Part shown: positions 43,384-52,649 of the stretch, one piece after another
How positions within the stretch are numbered: position 1 is the first letter of the stretch
Layout: every line of letters starts with the position of its first letter
Origin: Mesorhizobium onobrychidis
Lineage (GTDB): Bacteria; Pseudomonadota; Alphaproteobacteria; Rhizobiales; Rhizobiaceae
Assembly (NCBI RefSeq): GCF_024707545.1
Contig: NZ_CP062229.1
Location: 2,399,501-2,463,500 of the forward strand
Length of the DNA stretch: 64,000 nt
Reading direction: 5' to 3'
Translations under genes and position numbers: made by a program
Notes under the pieces: generated by a model
What the model saw: only the letters and a program-made list of their open reading frames with translations
Database searches by the model: none
Told to the model about the DNA's origin: nothing

Positions 43384-43569
43384 TACTTGCGGCTCGAAGA
43401 AGCGAAACAGCACTTGGAGACCGGGACCCTTCCCATCGAGGCGGTAAGCAGCGAGGTTGGCTATGAAGACGCGAGCTTCTTCAGCCGCCTGTTCCGTCGC
43501 AGCGTGGGTATGACACCAGCTGCATACCGCCGCCGGTTTGCGGGGCTTAGAAAAGCAATGTCGCCATGA
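43384..43569 (+). pseudogene. AraC/GlxA-type regulator, C-terminal remnant
   Basis: The frame reads YLRLEEAKQHLETGTLPIEA, VSSEVGYEDASFFSRLFRRS and VGMTPAAYRRRFAGLRKAMS. This is the DNA-binding C-terminal HTH of AraC-family regulators, most like the GlxA subgroup (amidase-like sensor domain lost). The N-terminal two thirds are absent. Confidence 0.8.
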
Positions 43570-43818
43570 CTGGCATATATCCACGCCAACCGCAAAGGCC
43601 ACTTCTGCGTCTCTCGAAGGGTTAGCCGGCGCGAGTAGGAACGGAGGCAGGCGCGTCCGGAACTGGCGCATTGCGCCTGTTCAGTCCTTGACCTCGCGAC
43701 TGCCCGAAGCCGATAGGCAGTCAGGTGTAATCCTTTGAGGCGGCCTGAGATCGGGCGGTAAAGTTCGCTGGCTCATTGCGAGCGCTGCGGCTGCGGAGGG
43801 CGGCATGGGAGAAGAACC

Positions 43819-44407
43819 ATGTCCTGGAACAGAAACCATATCGTTGGTCAGAAGCCTCCTCTCAAACCGCGTCTGGAGCATTCGAGCCCGGCTGCAAGTG
43901 TCGGGCGCGATAAGGGACTTGGCACTTTTCGATCTTGCCATCGACAGCAAGCTTCGAGGGTGCGACTTGGTCGCCATCACAGTCGGAGATATCGCGATTT
44001 CCGGGACTGTCCGCGATCGGGCTGTGATCATTCAGCGGAAGACCGGGCGACCGGTGCAATTCGAGATCACGGAGCAAACCCGGGCCGCCGTCGGCGCCTG
44101 GACAGCCCGCCGCCATCTCACCGAAAGAGATTACCTGTTCCCAAGTCGCGTTCGGGCAAAACCGCACATCTCGACGAGGCAGTACGGGAGAATTGTCGAC
44201 AAATGGGTTTCCTGCATCGGACTGGACCCGAAGCGATATGGCACGCACTCGATGAGGCGCACGAAGGCTTCGCAGATTTACAAAAAGACTGGCAACATCC
44301 GCGCCGTGCAGTTGCTCTTAGGGCATACCAAGCTTGAGAGCACTGTCCGGTATCTCGGTATCGAAGTCGACGACGCCTTGGCCATTTCCGAACAGGTCGA
44401 ATTGTAG
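43819..44407 (+). pseudogene. Tyrosine recombinase/integrase with a frameshift near its start
   Basis: The main frame encodes VWSIRARLQVSGAIRDLALF onward, with DSKLRGCDLVAITV, the catalytic block THSMRRTKASQIYKKTGN, VQLLLGHTKLESTVRYLGIE (H and the Tyr nucleophile Y in VRYLG). This short (about 200 aa) integrase family is widespread in rhizobia. The family N-terminus MSWNRNHIVGQKPPLKP is present from ATG 43819 but in another phase, and the two phases meet around 43870, where two bases are missing relative to the family pattern. Either a frameshift mutation or a late start is involved. Confidence 0.8.
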
Positions 44408-44686
44408 AGGAACATGGAGCGTCGCCGTATGAGCGGCGCTCCATGACCCTGAGCCGCCATTTCTCTGCCGATAACCGACGTTCGCGACAACCAGCCCTCG
44501 CGACCCTAGCGGAAGTTCGCTTCCGCTCAGCCGAACTCACGCCCACGACCCCAAGTGGACCTTCTTATCGCGAGGCGGCAGTGACCGCTCAAGGGGAAAG
44601 CGGACTAATGTATGCCTCATGCGTTGACATCAGGCGACCGGCGGCCAGTTTAGTGTGGGTGCCAAGCTGTTGTGCCCTATCGGAAG
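44408..44686. other. Intergenic region with repeat fragments
   Basis: No gene is supported. It contains GCCGAACTCACGCCC (about 44531), a phrase close to the one near 33770. Confidence 0.4.
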
Positions 44687-45946
44687 ATGCTAGGTTACCT
44701 CTTACCCCTCGGCTACCGCCCCATCCTGTCGCTTCTTCGCGGCACGGGCTTCCTGCTTGCAGCAACAGGGTTGCACGCACTGCTCTTGCCGCTACGCGGG
44801 CAGGCGGAAGGCTTCTCGACTGCATCCCTTGGGCTACTAGGAACCGCTTGGGCGGGCGGCTTCGTCGCCGGCTGCATCTTGGCACCTCGGCTTGTCCGCC
44901 AGATCGGGCACGTCCGCGCATTCGGCACCTTTGCGGCTTCTGGTGCAATCATCGCGCTGCTCACGGGCTTGATGGTTGACCAGTATGTATGGATTGTTCT
45001 TCGCGCCTTCACAGGGTTCGCCATGGCCGGGGCCTACATGATCATCGAGAGCTGGCTGAACGAGAAGGCGACCAATGAGAACCGGGGCACCGTCTTCGGC
45101 CTCTACATGATTGTCTCATATGCCTCGCTCGTGGCCGGCCAGATGATCGTCGTCTTGGGAGACGTGAGGAACGCGGGTCTGTTCATGGTCGCCGGTATCT
45201 TCTTCTGCCTCGCCTTAATCCCGACGGCAGTGTCGTCGGCAGCGACGCCAAAACCGCTAGAGGATGTCGCCCTCGATCTGAAAGGCCTCTATGGCACTTC
45301 ACCGCTAGCCCTGATCGGCTGTTTCCTGACCGGCGTTGCCAACGGCGCCTGGGGAACGCTCGGAGCCGTCTATGGCGCCCGCATCGGAATCAGCAACACG
45401 GGCATTGCAGTGATGGCAAGCGCGGTTGTCCTCGCTGGTGCCGCTCTCCAGTTTCCGGTGGGCCGACTGTCCGATATCACCGACCGCCGCCATGTGCTGG
45501 CCGGTGCGGCGGCCGGAGCGGCCGCCTTCGCGCTTCTCGTATTCGTCCTCCAGCCGCGGTCGGCCGCATTGGTCATAGTTACCACCGCAGCCTACGGTGC
45601 CCTCGCCTACACCCTCTATTCGGTCGCAGTGGCACATGCCAACGACCACGCCCGTCCAGACGAGTTCGTCAAGGTATCGAGCGGTCTGCTACTGTTGTAT
45701 GGCTTCGGCACCATGGTCGGGCCGGTGCTCGGGGCCGTGGTGATGGCCAAGATGCGACCCGAAAGCTTGTTCCTCGCTACTGCCCTCGCCCACACTCTGC
45801 TCGCCGCATGCGCACTGGCCCGCATCGGCAGCCGTGCTCCGGTATCACAGGCTGCCAAGGAGGCGTTCAGGACACTGCCGGCCGAGCGGGCTGCGACGCC
45901 GGAATCGCTGCGGCTGGATCCACGAACCGGCCCGGCCGCAGAGTGA
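44687..45946 (+). CDS. MFS transporter
   Basis: The 419-residue inner-membrane protein has about twelve hydrophobic segments, with the MFS phrases GLLGTAWAGGFVAGCILAPR, AMAGAYMIIESWLNEKATNE, and a central loop RLSDITDRRHVL, which resembles the MFS motif A region. The YcaD-like group is the closest I recall. ATG 44687 is used; the GTG at 44672 would add five residues, and neither has a good ribosome binding site. Substrate unknown. Confidence 0.85.
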   Translation: MLGYLLPLGYRPILSLLRGTGFLLAATGLHALLLPLRGQAEGFSTASLGLLGTAWAGGFVAGCILAPRLVRQIGHVRAFGTFAASGAIIALLTGLMVDQYVWIVLRAFTGFAMAGAYMIIESWLNEKATNENRGTVFGLYMIVSYASLVAGQMIVVLGDVRNAGLFMVAGIFFCLALIPTAVSSAATPKPLEDVALDLKGLYGTSPLALIGCFLTGVANGAWGTLGAVYGARIGISNTGIAVMASAVVLAGAALQFPVGRLSDITDRRHVLAGAAAGAAAFALLVFVLQPRSAALVIVTTAAYGALAYTLYSVAVAHANDHARPDEFVKVSSGLLLLYGFGTMVGPVLGAVVMAKMRPESLFLATALAHTLLAACALARIGSRAPVSQAAKEAFRTLPAERAATPESLRLDPRTGPAAE

Positions 45947-46253
45947 AACCCTTGATTACAAATCCCGTCGGGAATGCGTCGCTGTGTCGCTTGCCGCCCT
46001 GTGTAGATTGTGCGCTTCGCTCAGCCGGTCTCTACAGAGGAGTCTCCTATCAGGCCATGAGCGGGCATTCGACCTCGTTCGCCGGAATGACTGGACCTGG
46101 CGCTACCTGCTCGTTCCGATCGATGAGACGAAGGGCAATATTCCACCCCATAGCCGAATTTCAAACTGCGACATTACCGGCTGGCGGCGCGTTGACGCAT
46201 CATCGCCATCCCGATACGGGATCGGGACAATCGATCTCGAAGGGATTTGGCGC
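45947..46253. other. Intergenic region with WRYLLVP element copy C
   Basis: About 300 bases. The only structure seen is the element at 46096-46150. A longer frame through this region, in phase with the downstream thioesterase, is not family-like and is not counted as coding. Confidence 0.5.
46096..46150 (+). repeat. WRYLLVP element, copy C
   Basis: TGGCGCTACCTGCTCGTTCC followed by GATCGATGAGACGAA is identical to copy A over 35 bases. The forward frame reads WTWRYLLVPIDETKGNI and is open in phase with the thioesterase gene 100 bases downstream. Immediately after it the copies diverge. Confidence 0.7.
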
Positions 46254-46649
46254 ATGGTGCATTACGCGGACGGGCGGCCGCTCGGCGATCTGACGCTCAG
46301 GACCTTGGCCATGCCTTCCGACGCCAATGCGGCGGGCGATATCTTTGGCGGCTGGGTGATGGCACAGATGGACCTTGCCTGCGGCATCCGCGCCGCCGAG
46401 CGCGCCAAGGGCCGCGTGGTGACGGCGGCGGTGAAGGAAATGTCGTTCGCCAAGCCGATGAAGATCGGCGACACGCTGTGCATCTATACGCATGTCGAGC
46501 GCGTCGGCCGCACCTCGATGACGCTCAAGGTCGAGGCCTGGGCGCAGCGCTACCTCTCCGACCTGATGGAGAAGGTCACCCATGCCGATTTCATCATGGT
46601 GGCGCTGGACGGCGAAGGCAAGCCAAAGGCCGTTCCGGCGGAAAGCTGA
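46254..46649 (+). CDS. Acyl-CoA thioesterase, hotdog fold (YciA-like)
   Basis: The 131-residue protein matches the YciA/BFIT-type hotdog thioesterases: LRTLAMPSDANAAGDIFGGW with the catalytic Asn/Asp region, VTAAVKEMSFAKPMKIGDTL, and a C-terminal FIMVALDGEGKPKAVP. These enzymes hydrolyse acyl-CoAs. AAGGGA nine bases before the ATG fixes the start; the long upstream frame that contains WRYLLVP copy C is rejected. Confidence 0.9.
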   Translation: MVHYADGRPLGDLTLRTLAMPSDANAAGDIFGGWVMAQMDLACGIRAAERAKGRVVTAAVKEMSFAKPMKIGDTLCIYTHVERVGRTSMTLKVEAWAQRYLSDLMEKVTHADFIMVALDGEGKPKAVPAES

Positions 46650-46797
46650 TCGGCTGTATGCAGTCAGCTTAAGTCGAACGGCAAAGCCGCTGCCAGCCCC
46701 TCGCATTGAGACGCGAACAGCGACGCTGTGTGATGCTTTTCATATTCGCGTTCGCACATTTTCGTGACCATGTCCGGCAGGACATGGGGAAAACACA

Positions 46798-47109
46798 ATG
46801 CGTCAACGATTGCTGAACGGCGCATTGGTAGGCGCGCTTGCCGCCTTGTTCTGCCTGATGGCCGCGACCGCCAGAACCGAGGTCAAACGAGACTAGGCCG
46901 AAGCCAGTTGCGCCGCCGAAAACCACACCCTCAAGCGGCAAGTGACGAGGTGCGAAATCTGCGTTGCGACGACGTAAGAAACCGGCGCGATGAGCGTGAT
47001 CAATTGCGGCAAAGGGGCGGCCTGCGCCACCGTCGGCAAGGTGGTCAATCGGGCCCGAAATCGAATCGGCCCGAAAGCCGTCTGCGGGCCGGAATGCAGA
47101 TGCATCCGT
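46798..47109 (+). pseudogene. Small Cys-rich exported protein, disrupted by two in-frame stops
   Basis: In one phase, ATG 46798 gives a signal-like MRQRLLNGALVGALAALF, and the reading continues AEASCAAENHTLKRQVTRCE, ICVATT, then MSVINCGKGAACATVGKVVN and GPKAVCGPECRC. TAG (46894-46896) and TAA interrupt the frame. The even spacing of cysteines on both sides suggests a single decayed secreted protein, or two short peptides. No family is recognised. Confidence 0.4.
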
Positions 47110-47161
47110 AGAATTTCGTCTACGCTACGCGCCGTGCGCAAACCCTTGCAGCGCAAGAGTT

Positions 47162-47569
47162 TCAGGCATGAAGCCCATCGAACCTCGCCCGCGCCGCCCT
47201 AACGCGCTCGGTGTTCTTGCGCGCCCATTCGCCGAGCGCACCGACCGGCACAAGAAGCTCGTAACCAAGGTCGGTCAGCTCATAATCGACGCGCGGCGGA
47301 ATGGTCGGAAACACGGTGCGGGTGACGAAGCCGTCGCGCTCAAGCCCACGCAATGTGGTGGTCAGCATCTTCTGCGAAATGCCGCCGACGGCGCTGCGCA
47401 ATTCGTTGAAGCGCAGCGGCCCGTCACCGAGCTTGCCGACGACGAGTACGGTCCATTTGTCGCCGACGCGCTGCAGGATTTCCGAGATGGCGCGGCAGTC
47501 CTCGGTGCGGTGCGGGTGCCTTGGTAACAAAAAGGTGCCTCCTTGCGCCTCGTGAGCGTAGTCACTCAT
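47162..47569 (-). CDS. HxlR family transcriptional regulator
   Basis: The 135-residue winged-helix regulator has CRAISEILQRVGDKWTVLVV at residues 25-44, LRFNELRSAVGGISQKMLTT, and LERDGFVTRTVFPTIPPRVD YELT. The conserved Cys25, often redox- or electrophile-sensing in HxlR proteins, is present. It is divergent from an FMN reductase gene, a common arrangement. An operator-like palindrome GGTATC-TAAAC-GATACC (47578-47594) lies between the starts. Confidence 0.9.
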   Translation of the reverse strand: MSDYAHEAQGGTFLLPRHPHRTEDCRAISEILQRVGDKWTVLVVGKLGDGPLRFNELRSAVGGISQKMLTTTLRGLERDGFVTRTVFPTIPPRVDYELTDLGYELLVPVGALGEWARKNTERVRAARARFDGLHA

Positions 47570-47577
47570 ATAGCTCA

Positions 47578-47594
47578 GGTATCTAAACGATACC
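47578..47594. promoter_or_regulatory. Candidate HxlR operator
   Basis: GGTATC (47578-47583) and GATACC (47589-47594) are a perfect six-base dyad around TAAAC, centred between the divergent HxlR and FMN-reductase genes, nine bases from the HxlR start. Confidence 0.65.
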
Positions 47595-47622
47595 AGAAAT
47601 TTGCCTAAAGGAGAGCCCCTCT

Positions 47623-48228
47623 ATGTCCAAACCCAAAATCGCCATTGTCGTCGGTTCGACCCGCGCCGCACGATTTGCCGACGTTCCGACCCAGTGGATC
47701 GCCAAGATCGCCAAGTCGCATGCCGACATCGACGTGGAAGTGGTCGATCTGCGCGACTTCCCGCTGCCGTTCTTCGACGAGGTCGCATCGTCCGCCTGGG
47801 CGCCGTCGCAGAATGAGGTGGCAAAGCGCTGGCAGAAGAAGGTCGCCGAGTTCGACGGCTTCATCTTCACCGCCGCCGAATACAACCATGGCCCGACGGC
47901 CGTGCTGAAGAACGCGATCGACTACGCCGCCAATGAATGGAACAAGAAGTCGGTCGGTTTCGTCGGCTATGGCAGCGTCGGTGGCGCGCGTGCCGTCGAG
48001 CAGCTCAGATTGCATGCCGTCGAGCTGCAGATGGCGCCGGTCAAGTCGGCAGTCCATATTGCCTGGGGCGATTTCCTTGCCGTCCGGCAAGGTGAAAAGA
48101 AGCTCGACGAGCTCGAGCACCTGAACCAGGCGGCGACTGCACTGGTCAACGACGTTGCATGGTGGGCCAAAGTGCTGAAGGCGGCGCGTCAGGCCGACGC
48201 GGTGGCCGAAGAAGTCAAGGCGGCCTGA
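47623..48228 (+). CDS. NADPH-dependent FMN reductase family protein
   Basis: The 201-residue flavodoxin-fold protein begins with the FMN/NADPH-dependent reductase motif KPKIAIVVGSTRAARFADVP. It has DIDVEVVDLRDFPLPFFDE, FDGFIFTAAEYNHGPTAVLKN with the conserved P-E-Y-N-like motif (here AAEYNHG), and GYGSVGGARAVEQLR. The probable job is quinone or azo/flavin reduction under control of the divergent HxlR regulator. AAAGGAG precedes the ATG. A terminator follows at 48262-48289. Confidence 0.9.
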   Translation: MSKPKIAIVVGSTRAARFADVPTQWIAKIAKSHADIDVEVVDLRDFPLPFFDEVASSAWAPSQNEVAKRWQKKVAEFDGFIFTAAEYNHGPTAVLKNAIDYAANEWNKKSVGFVGYGSVGGARAVEQLRLHAVELQMAPVKSAVHIAWGDFLAVRQGEKKLDELEHLNQAATALVNDVAWWAKVLKAARQADAVAEEVKAA

Positions 48229-48261
48229 ACCGCAGACCAGAACAATCCTCCCAAGGATTCC

Positions 48262-48289
48262 GGGGCGGCGCTTGCGTCGCCCCTTTTTT
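48262..48289 (+). terminator. Rho-independent terminator
   Basis: GGGGCGGCG (48262-48270) pairs with CGTCGCCCC (48275-48283) around CTTG, followed by TTTTTT. It lies 34 bases after the FMN reductase stop and just before the convergent HxlR gene stop. Confidence 0.88.
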
Positions 48290-48291
48290 AT

Positions 48292-48699
48292 TCAGGCGAT
48301 GGCTGGCGGGCGCGCCTGCCGAGGCCTGATGATGCAATCGGTAACGCGGTCCATTTCGTTCAGCTCATCCGCATGGTGCTGGGCCCACGCACAGAGCGCC
48401 AGAAGGATAGGCTCGAGGCTGAGGCCAAGGCGCGTCGCCGAATATTCGACGCGTGAGGGAATTTCGGCAAAGATCTCGCGTCTGATAAGGCCGTGTTCTT
48501 CCATTTCGCGAAGCTGCTGGATCAGCACTTTCTGCGTGATATCAGGCACCAGCGTCTTCAGCACCGACAGCCGCCGGGGTCCGTCGAAGAGATGGTAGAG
48601 AATGACAGCCTTCCATCGGCCCGAAATCACCTTCAGGGCGCGTTCCGCCGGCAGCATGGGCAGTCTTTTGGTTGGCAGCCTCTTGGTCGGCTTGGCCAT
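48292..48699 (-). CDS. HxlR family transcriptional regulator (second)
   Basis: The 135-residue winged-helix protein has ERALKVISGRWKAVILYHLF, LSVLKTLVPDITQKVLIQQL, and LIRREIFAEIPSRVEYSATR, the three HxlR helix-turn-helix blocks. The conserved sensing cysteine of many HxlR proteins is replaced in the N-terminal segment. AGGAGGTGACC before ATG 48699 sets the start. It is divergent from the truncated quinone oxidoreductase gene at 48797, which it probably controlled. Confidence 0.88.
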   Translation of the reverse strand: MAKPTKRLPTKRLPMLPAERALKVISGRWKAVILYHLFDGPRRLSVLKTLVPDITQKVLIQQLREMEEHGLIRREIFAEIPSRVEYSATRLGLSLEPILLALCAWAQHHADELNEMDRVTDCIIRPRQARPPAIA

Positions 48700-48796
48700 G
48701 GTCACCTCCTGGTCAGCAGGGGACAAATGAGTGTGTAGTCGCGATCAGGCAGATAGTGGCAAACAGCAGCCGATGCCATAGCGATGGGTGCATGCC

Positions 48797-49302
48797 ATGA
48801 GAGCCATTCAACTGAACCGTTTTGGCGGTCCCAACGTCCTGGACGTCGTAGAGATGCCGAAGCCGCTGCCGCAAGCAGGCGAGGTGCTGATCCGCGTTCA
48901 TGCGGCTGGAGTGAATTTCTTCGAAGTGCTGATGCGCGGGGATCGCTACGCGGTGACGCCGCAATTGCCGATGGTTCTCGGCGTCGAAACTGCCGGCACA
49001 GTGGAGGCGCTTGGTCAAGGCGTGGACACCTCGCTGATTGGGACACGCGTCGCGGCGCCGCTGTTCGCTTCGAAGCGCCCGTTTGGCGGCTATGCCGACT
49101 ATGTGACGATCGACGCAAAGCTGGCCGTTCCACTGCCGGAGACACTCTCATTCGAAGACGCGACGGCCTTGATGGTGCAGGGACTGACGGCCTTCCATCT
49201 GCTGCGGCAAAGCCCGCCCGCCGGCAAGTCGGTGCTGGTCACTGCGGCTGCAGGCGGTGTCGGGTCCCTGCTGGTCCAGTTCGCCAAAAGGCTGGCCGCT
49301 TA
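48797..49302 (+). pseudogene. Zinc-type alcohol dehydrogenase/quinone oxidoreductase, truncated
   Basis: The frame encodes a normal quinone oxidoreductase N-terminus: RAIQLNRFGGPNVLDVVEMP, GVETAGTVEALGQGVD, TLSFEDATALMVQGLTAFHL, and the NADPH loop VTAAAGGVGSLLVQFAKRLA. At about residue 168, the family match stops, and the following bases are the antisense of a LysR gene end. The catalytic C-terminal half is missing, so it is presumably inactive. A typical family member has about 320 residues. Confidence 0.85.
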
Positions 49303-50187
49303 CGGGCCTCGATACCGGAGAACGTCCAGAAGTAGGCTCAAAGCGGGGGAAGGCTGGCGCCGGCTCGGGTAGTACAGGTGATATCCGGGAAACATCGGGC
49401 ACCAGTCCTCGAGCACCCGGATCAGGCGCCCGTCAGCTATTGCGGGCATCACCTTGTCTTCGGGCATGTAGCCCAGTCCCAGGCCATCCAAAGTAGACTG
49501 ATACCTGAGTGCGAGGCTGTTGAACACGAGTTGCCCCTCGGCGCGCACCCTCACTTCACGTCCGTCTTTTTCCAGTCCCCACGTGAATAGACCTCCATAG
49601 GTCGGCAGCCGCGTGTTGATGCAGCTGTGGGCAGCCAGATCGTAGGGGGTTTCGGGGCGCGGGTTGCGCTCAAAGTAAGCGGGAGATCCAACCAGAGCCA
49701 TGCGCATGTCAGGCCCGATCCGGACTGCAATCATGTCCTTCGCGACCTGTTCGCCCATCCGGACGCCGGCGTCAAAACCTTCGGCAACAATATCCCTCAG
49801 GCCGGCATCAATGATGATCTCAACCCGAATGTCCGGATAGTCCAGCAGGAACCTGTTGAGGGCCGGCTGGAGGATGCTTACGGCCGGGTGTTCACCGGAT
49901 GTGATCCGGAACGTTCCTGCGGGCTTGTCCCGAAGCTCGCTCAGGGCTGCCAGTTCCGCCTGGATCTCCTCAAAGCGCGGTCCAACGGTGCGCAGCAGGC
50001 GTTCCCCGGCGTCAGTGGATGATACGCTGCGCGTGGTGCGGGTCAGCAGGCGAAGTCCCAGCCTCTCCTCAAGATTGCGGATTGTCTGGCTCAGCGCCGA
50101 CGGCGACACACCCAACTGCGCTGCAGCCTTGGTGAAGCTCCGCGCCCGCGCCACCGCGGCGAATGCAGCAAGGTCGTTGAAGCCCAT
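49300..50187 (-). CDS. LysR family transcriptional regulator
   Basis: The 295-residue regulator has the N-terminal HTH DLAAFAAVARARSFTKAAAQ, LGVSPSALSQTIRNLEERLG, and a type 2 periplasmic-binding-fold effector domain (SGEHPAVSILQPALNRFLLD onward). The start MGFNDL at 50187 has GGGGAG upstream. The gene end is abrupt: its TAA (49300-49302) sits exactly at the junction with the truncated oxidoreductase. It is divergent from a Tat-dependent aldo/keto reductase operon, which it probably controls. Confidence 0.9.
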   Translation of the reverse strand: MGFNDLAAFAAVARARSFTKAAAQLGVSPSALSQTIRNLEERLGLRLLTRTTRSVSSTDAGERLLRTVGPRFEEIQAELAALSELRDKPAGTFRITSGEHPAVSILQPALNRFLLDYPDIRVEIIIDAGLRDIVAEGFDAGVRMGEQVAKDMIAVRIGPDMRMALVGSPAYFERNPRPETPYDLAAHSCINTRLPTYGGLFTWGLEKDGREVRVRAEGQLVFNSLALRYQSTLDGLGLGYMPEDKVMPAIADGRLIRVLEDWCPMFPGYHLYYPSRRQPSPALSLLLDVLRYRGP

Positions 50188-50359
50188 GGATTTGTTAGCT
50201 CCCCTAAATACCGCATGCGGATTGTAGCACATTATCATCCAGTGCTCAGCCGCCTAACTTGATAGGGCCGCCCCGGCTCTACGCGCCGGCACAGGCGGCG
50301 GTTACGCATTGCATCTCCAGGCAATGATGCACAGCGCACTCACTCACGAAGGATCTGTC

Positions 50360-51520
<1,161 letters not shown>

Positions 51521-51555
51521 TCAAGCGGCGCCCCGGAAACAGAAAAGGTCGTGCT

Positions 51556-51839
51556 ATGAAAACCAGGAAACTCGGACCCCTTGAAGTCTCGGCCCTCGGC
51601 CTTGGCTGCATGGGAATGAGCGGCGTGTATGGCGCTCCCACCGACCGACCTGCGATGCTCGAACGGGCACTACCAAACTTTCACGCCTCGACGAGAACCT
51701 GGGCGCCGTGGACTTGGTGCTGACTGCTGATGACCTCTCCGAGATCAACGCGGAAACGTCGAAGATTGAGGTGCAGGGTGAGCGGTTGCCCGAAGCCGTG
51801 CTGAGGATGACCGGGCCTGTGACACGGAGGGCAGCATGA
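51556..51839 (+). pseudogene. Aldo/keto reductase with a large internal deletion
   Basis: ATG 51556 begins MKTRKLGPLEVSALGLGCMG, the standard AKR start. After about 35 codons the sequence jumps to GTTKLSRLDENLGAVDLVLT, ADDLSEINAETSKIEVQGER and a C-terminus LPEAVLRMTG, which is the AKR C-terminal end in another phase. About 240 residues are missing. The stop codon overlaps the start of the flavodoxin gene. Confidence 0.88.
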
Positions 51840-52420
51840 CGAACATTCAGCGTCCGACGAGACGGGAGATCCTCATGTCGCCATTTCTCTTAACCGCCGC
51901 GGCTACAGCCGGGACGGCCGTAGCGGCAGCGCCGGCCGGTGGTAGGATACTCGTGGCGTTCTTCTCCCGAAGCGGTAATACGCGGGTGATTGCCGGACAG
52001 ATTAGCCGGACGCTCGGCGCGGATATCTTCGAAATTGTGCCTGCTCAGCCCTATCCGGCGGATTATTTTGCGACCGTCGACCAAGCTCAACAGGAACGCG
52101 AGCGCGGCTACGCGCCGCCCCTGCAGGCAACTGTCGCCGCCATGGATACCTATGAGACAGTTTACCTGGGTTTTCCCATTTGGGGCATGACCGCACCCCC
52201 GCCCGTGAGATCTTTCCTGGCAGAACATGACCTCTCCGGAACAACGCTGGTCTTGTTTGTCACCCATGGTGGATTTGGTCTGGGCGATAGTCTCGCCGTA
52301 GTTAGCCGCCACGCTCCACAGGCGCGCCTGGTCGAGGGATTTGTGATGCAGGCGCCTCAGGAGCGCCAGACCGTGGAGCGGGTCATGGAGTGGCTCGATC
52401 AGGAGGAGTCGGCCCGGTGA
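51836..52420 (+). CDS. Exported flavodoxin
   Basis: The 194-residue protein has an N-terminal signal (LMSPFLLTAAATAGTAVAAA, possibly Tat-dependent because of TRREILMS) and a flavodoxin domain: GGRILVAFFSRSGNTRVIAG as the FMN phosphate loop, YETVYLGFPIWGMTAPPPVR, and TTLVLFVTHGGFGLGD. The overlap with the AKR remnant (ATGA) and the following GTG-initiated gene (GTGA) shows translational coupling. It may be an electron carrier for the exported reductase. Confidence 0.86.
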   Translation: MTNIQRPTRREILMSPFLLTAAATAGTAVAAAPAGGRILVAFFSRSGNTRVIAGQISRTLGADIFEIVPAQPYPADYFATVDQAQQERERGYAPPLQATVAAMDTYETVYLGFPIWGMTAPPPVRSFLAEHDLSGTTLVLFVTHGGFGLGDSLAVVSRHAPQARLVEGFVMQAPQERQTVERVMEWLDQEESAR

Positions 52421-52640
52421 TTGCTAAGCCCGTATTCATGGCGCTGTCCTTGGTTCTGGGAACATCGGGGGCTGAGACCGCGCAGTCGGCGCCGGCACTG
52501 GCGAGCTCGGAACAGAGCCGCCTGGTCAGCGGGCAGGCCGGCCGCTCCGTCCACCTGACCGCAGATAGTCCGATTCAGGATCTTCTGCAGCATCCGGCCT
52601 TCTCAGGCTTTGCCCCCTTGATCATGCCGCGGAACGAGCG
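52417..52640 (+). pseudogene. Alpha/beta hydrolase, N-terminal remnant
   Basis: A GTG at 52417, overlapping the flavodoxin stop and preceded by AGGAGGA, starts IAKPVFMALSLVLGTSGAET then SRLVSGQAGRSVHLTADSP and IQDLLQHPAFSGFAPLIMPR. This is the exported N-terminus of an alpha/beta hydrolase type often found with this AKR and flavodoxin. After about 70 residues the match stops; the frame ends at 52683. Confidence 0.6.
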
Positions 52641-52649
52641 GCGTCGCTC

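Noticed and set aside
45834..46253. Long N-terminal extension of the thioesterase
   Set aside because: Not family-like, crosses the WRYLLVP element, and the ATG at 46254 has a good ribosome binding site.
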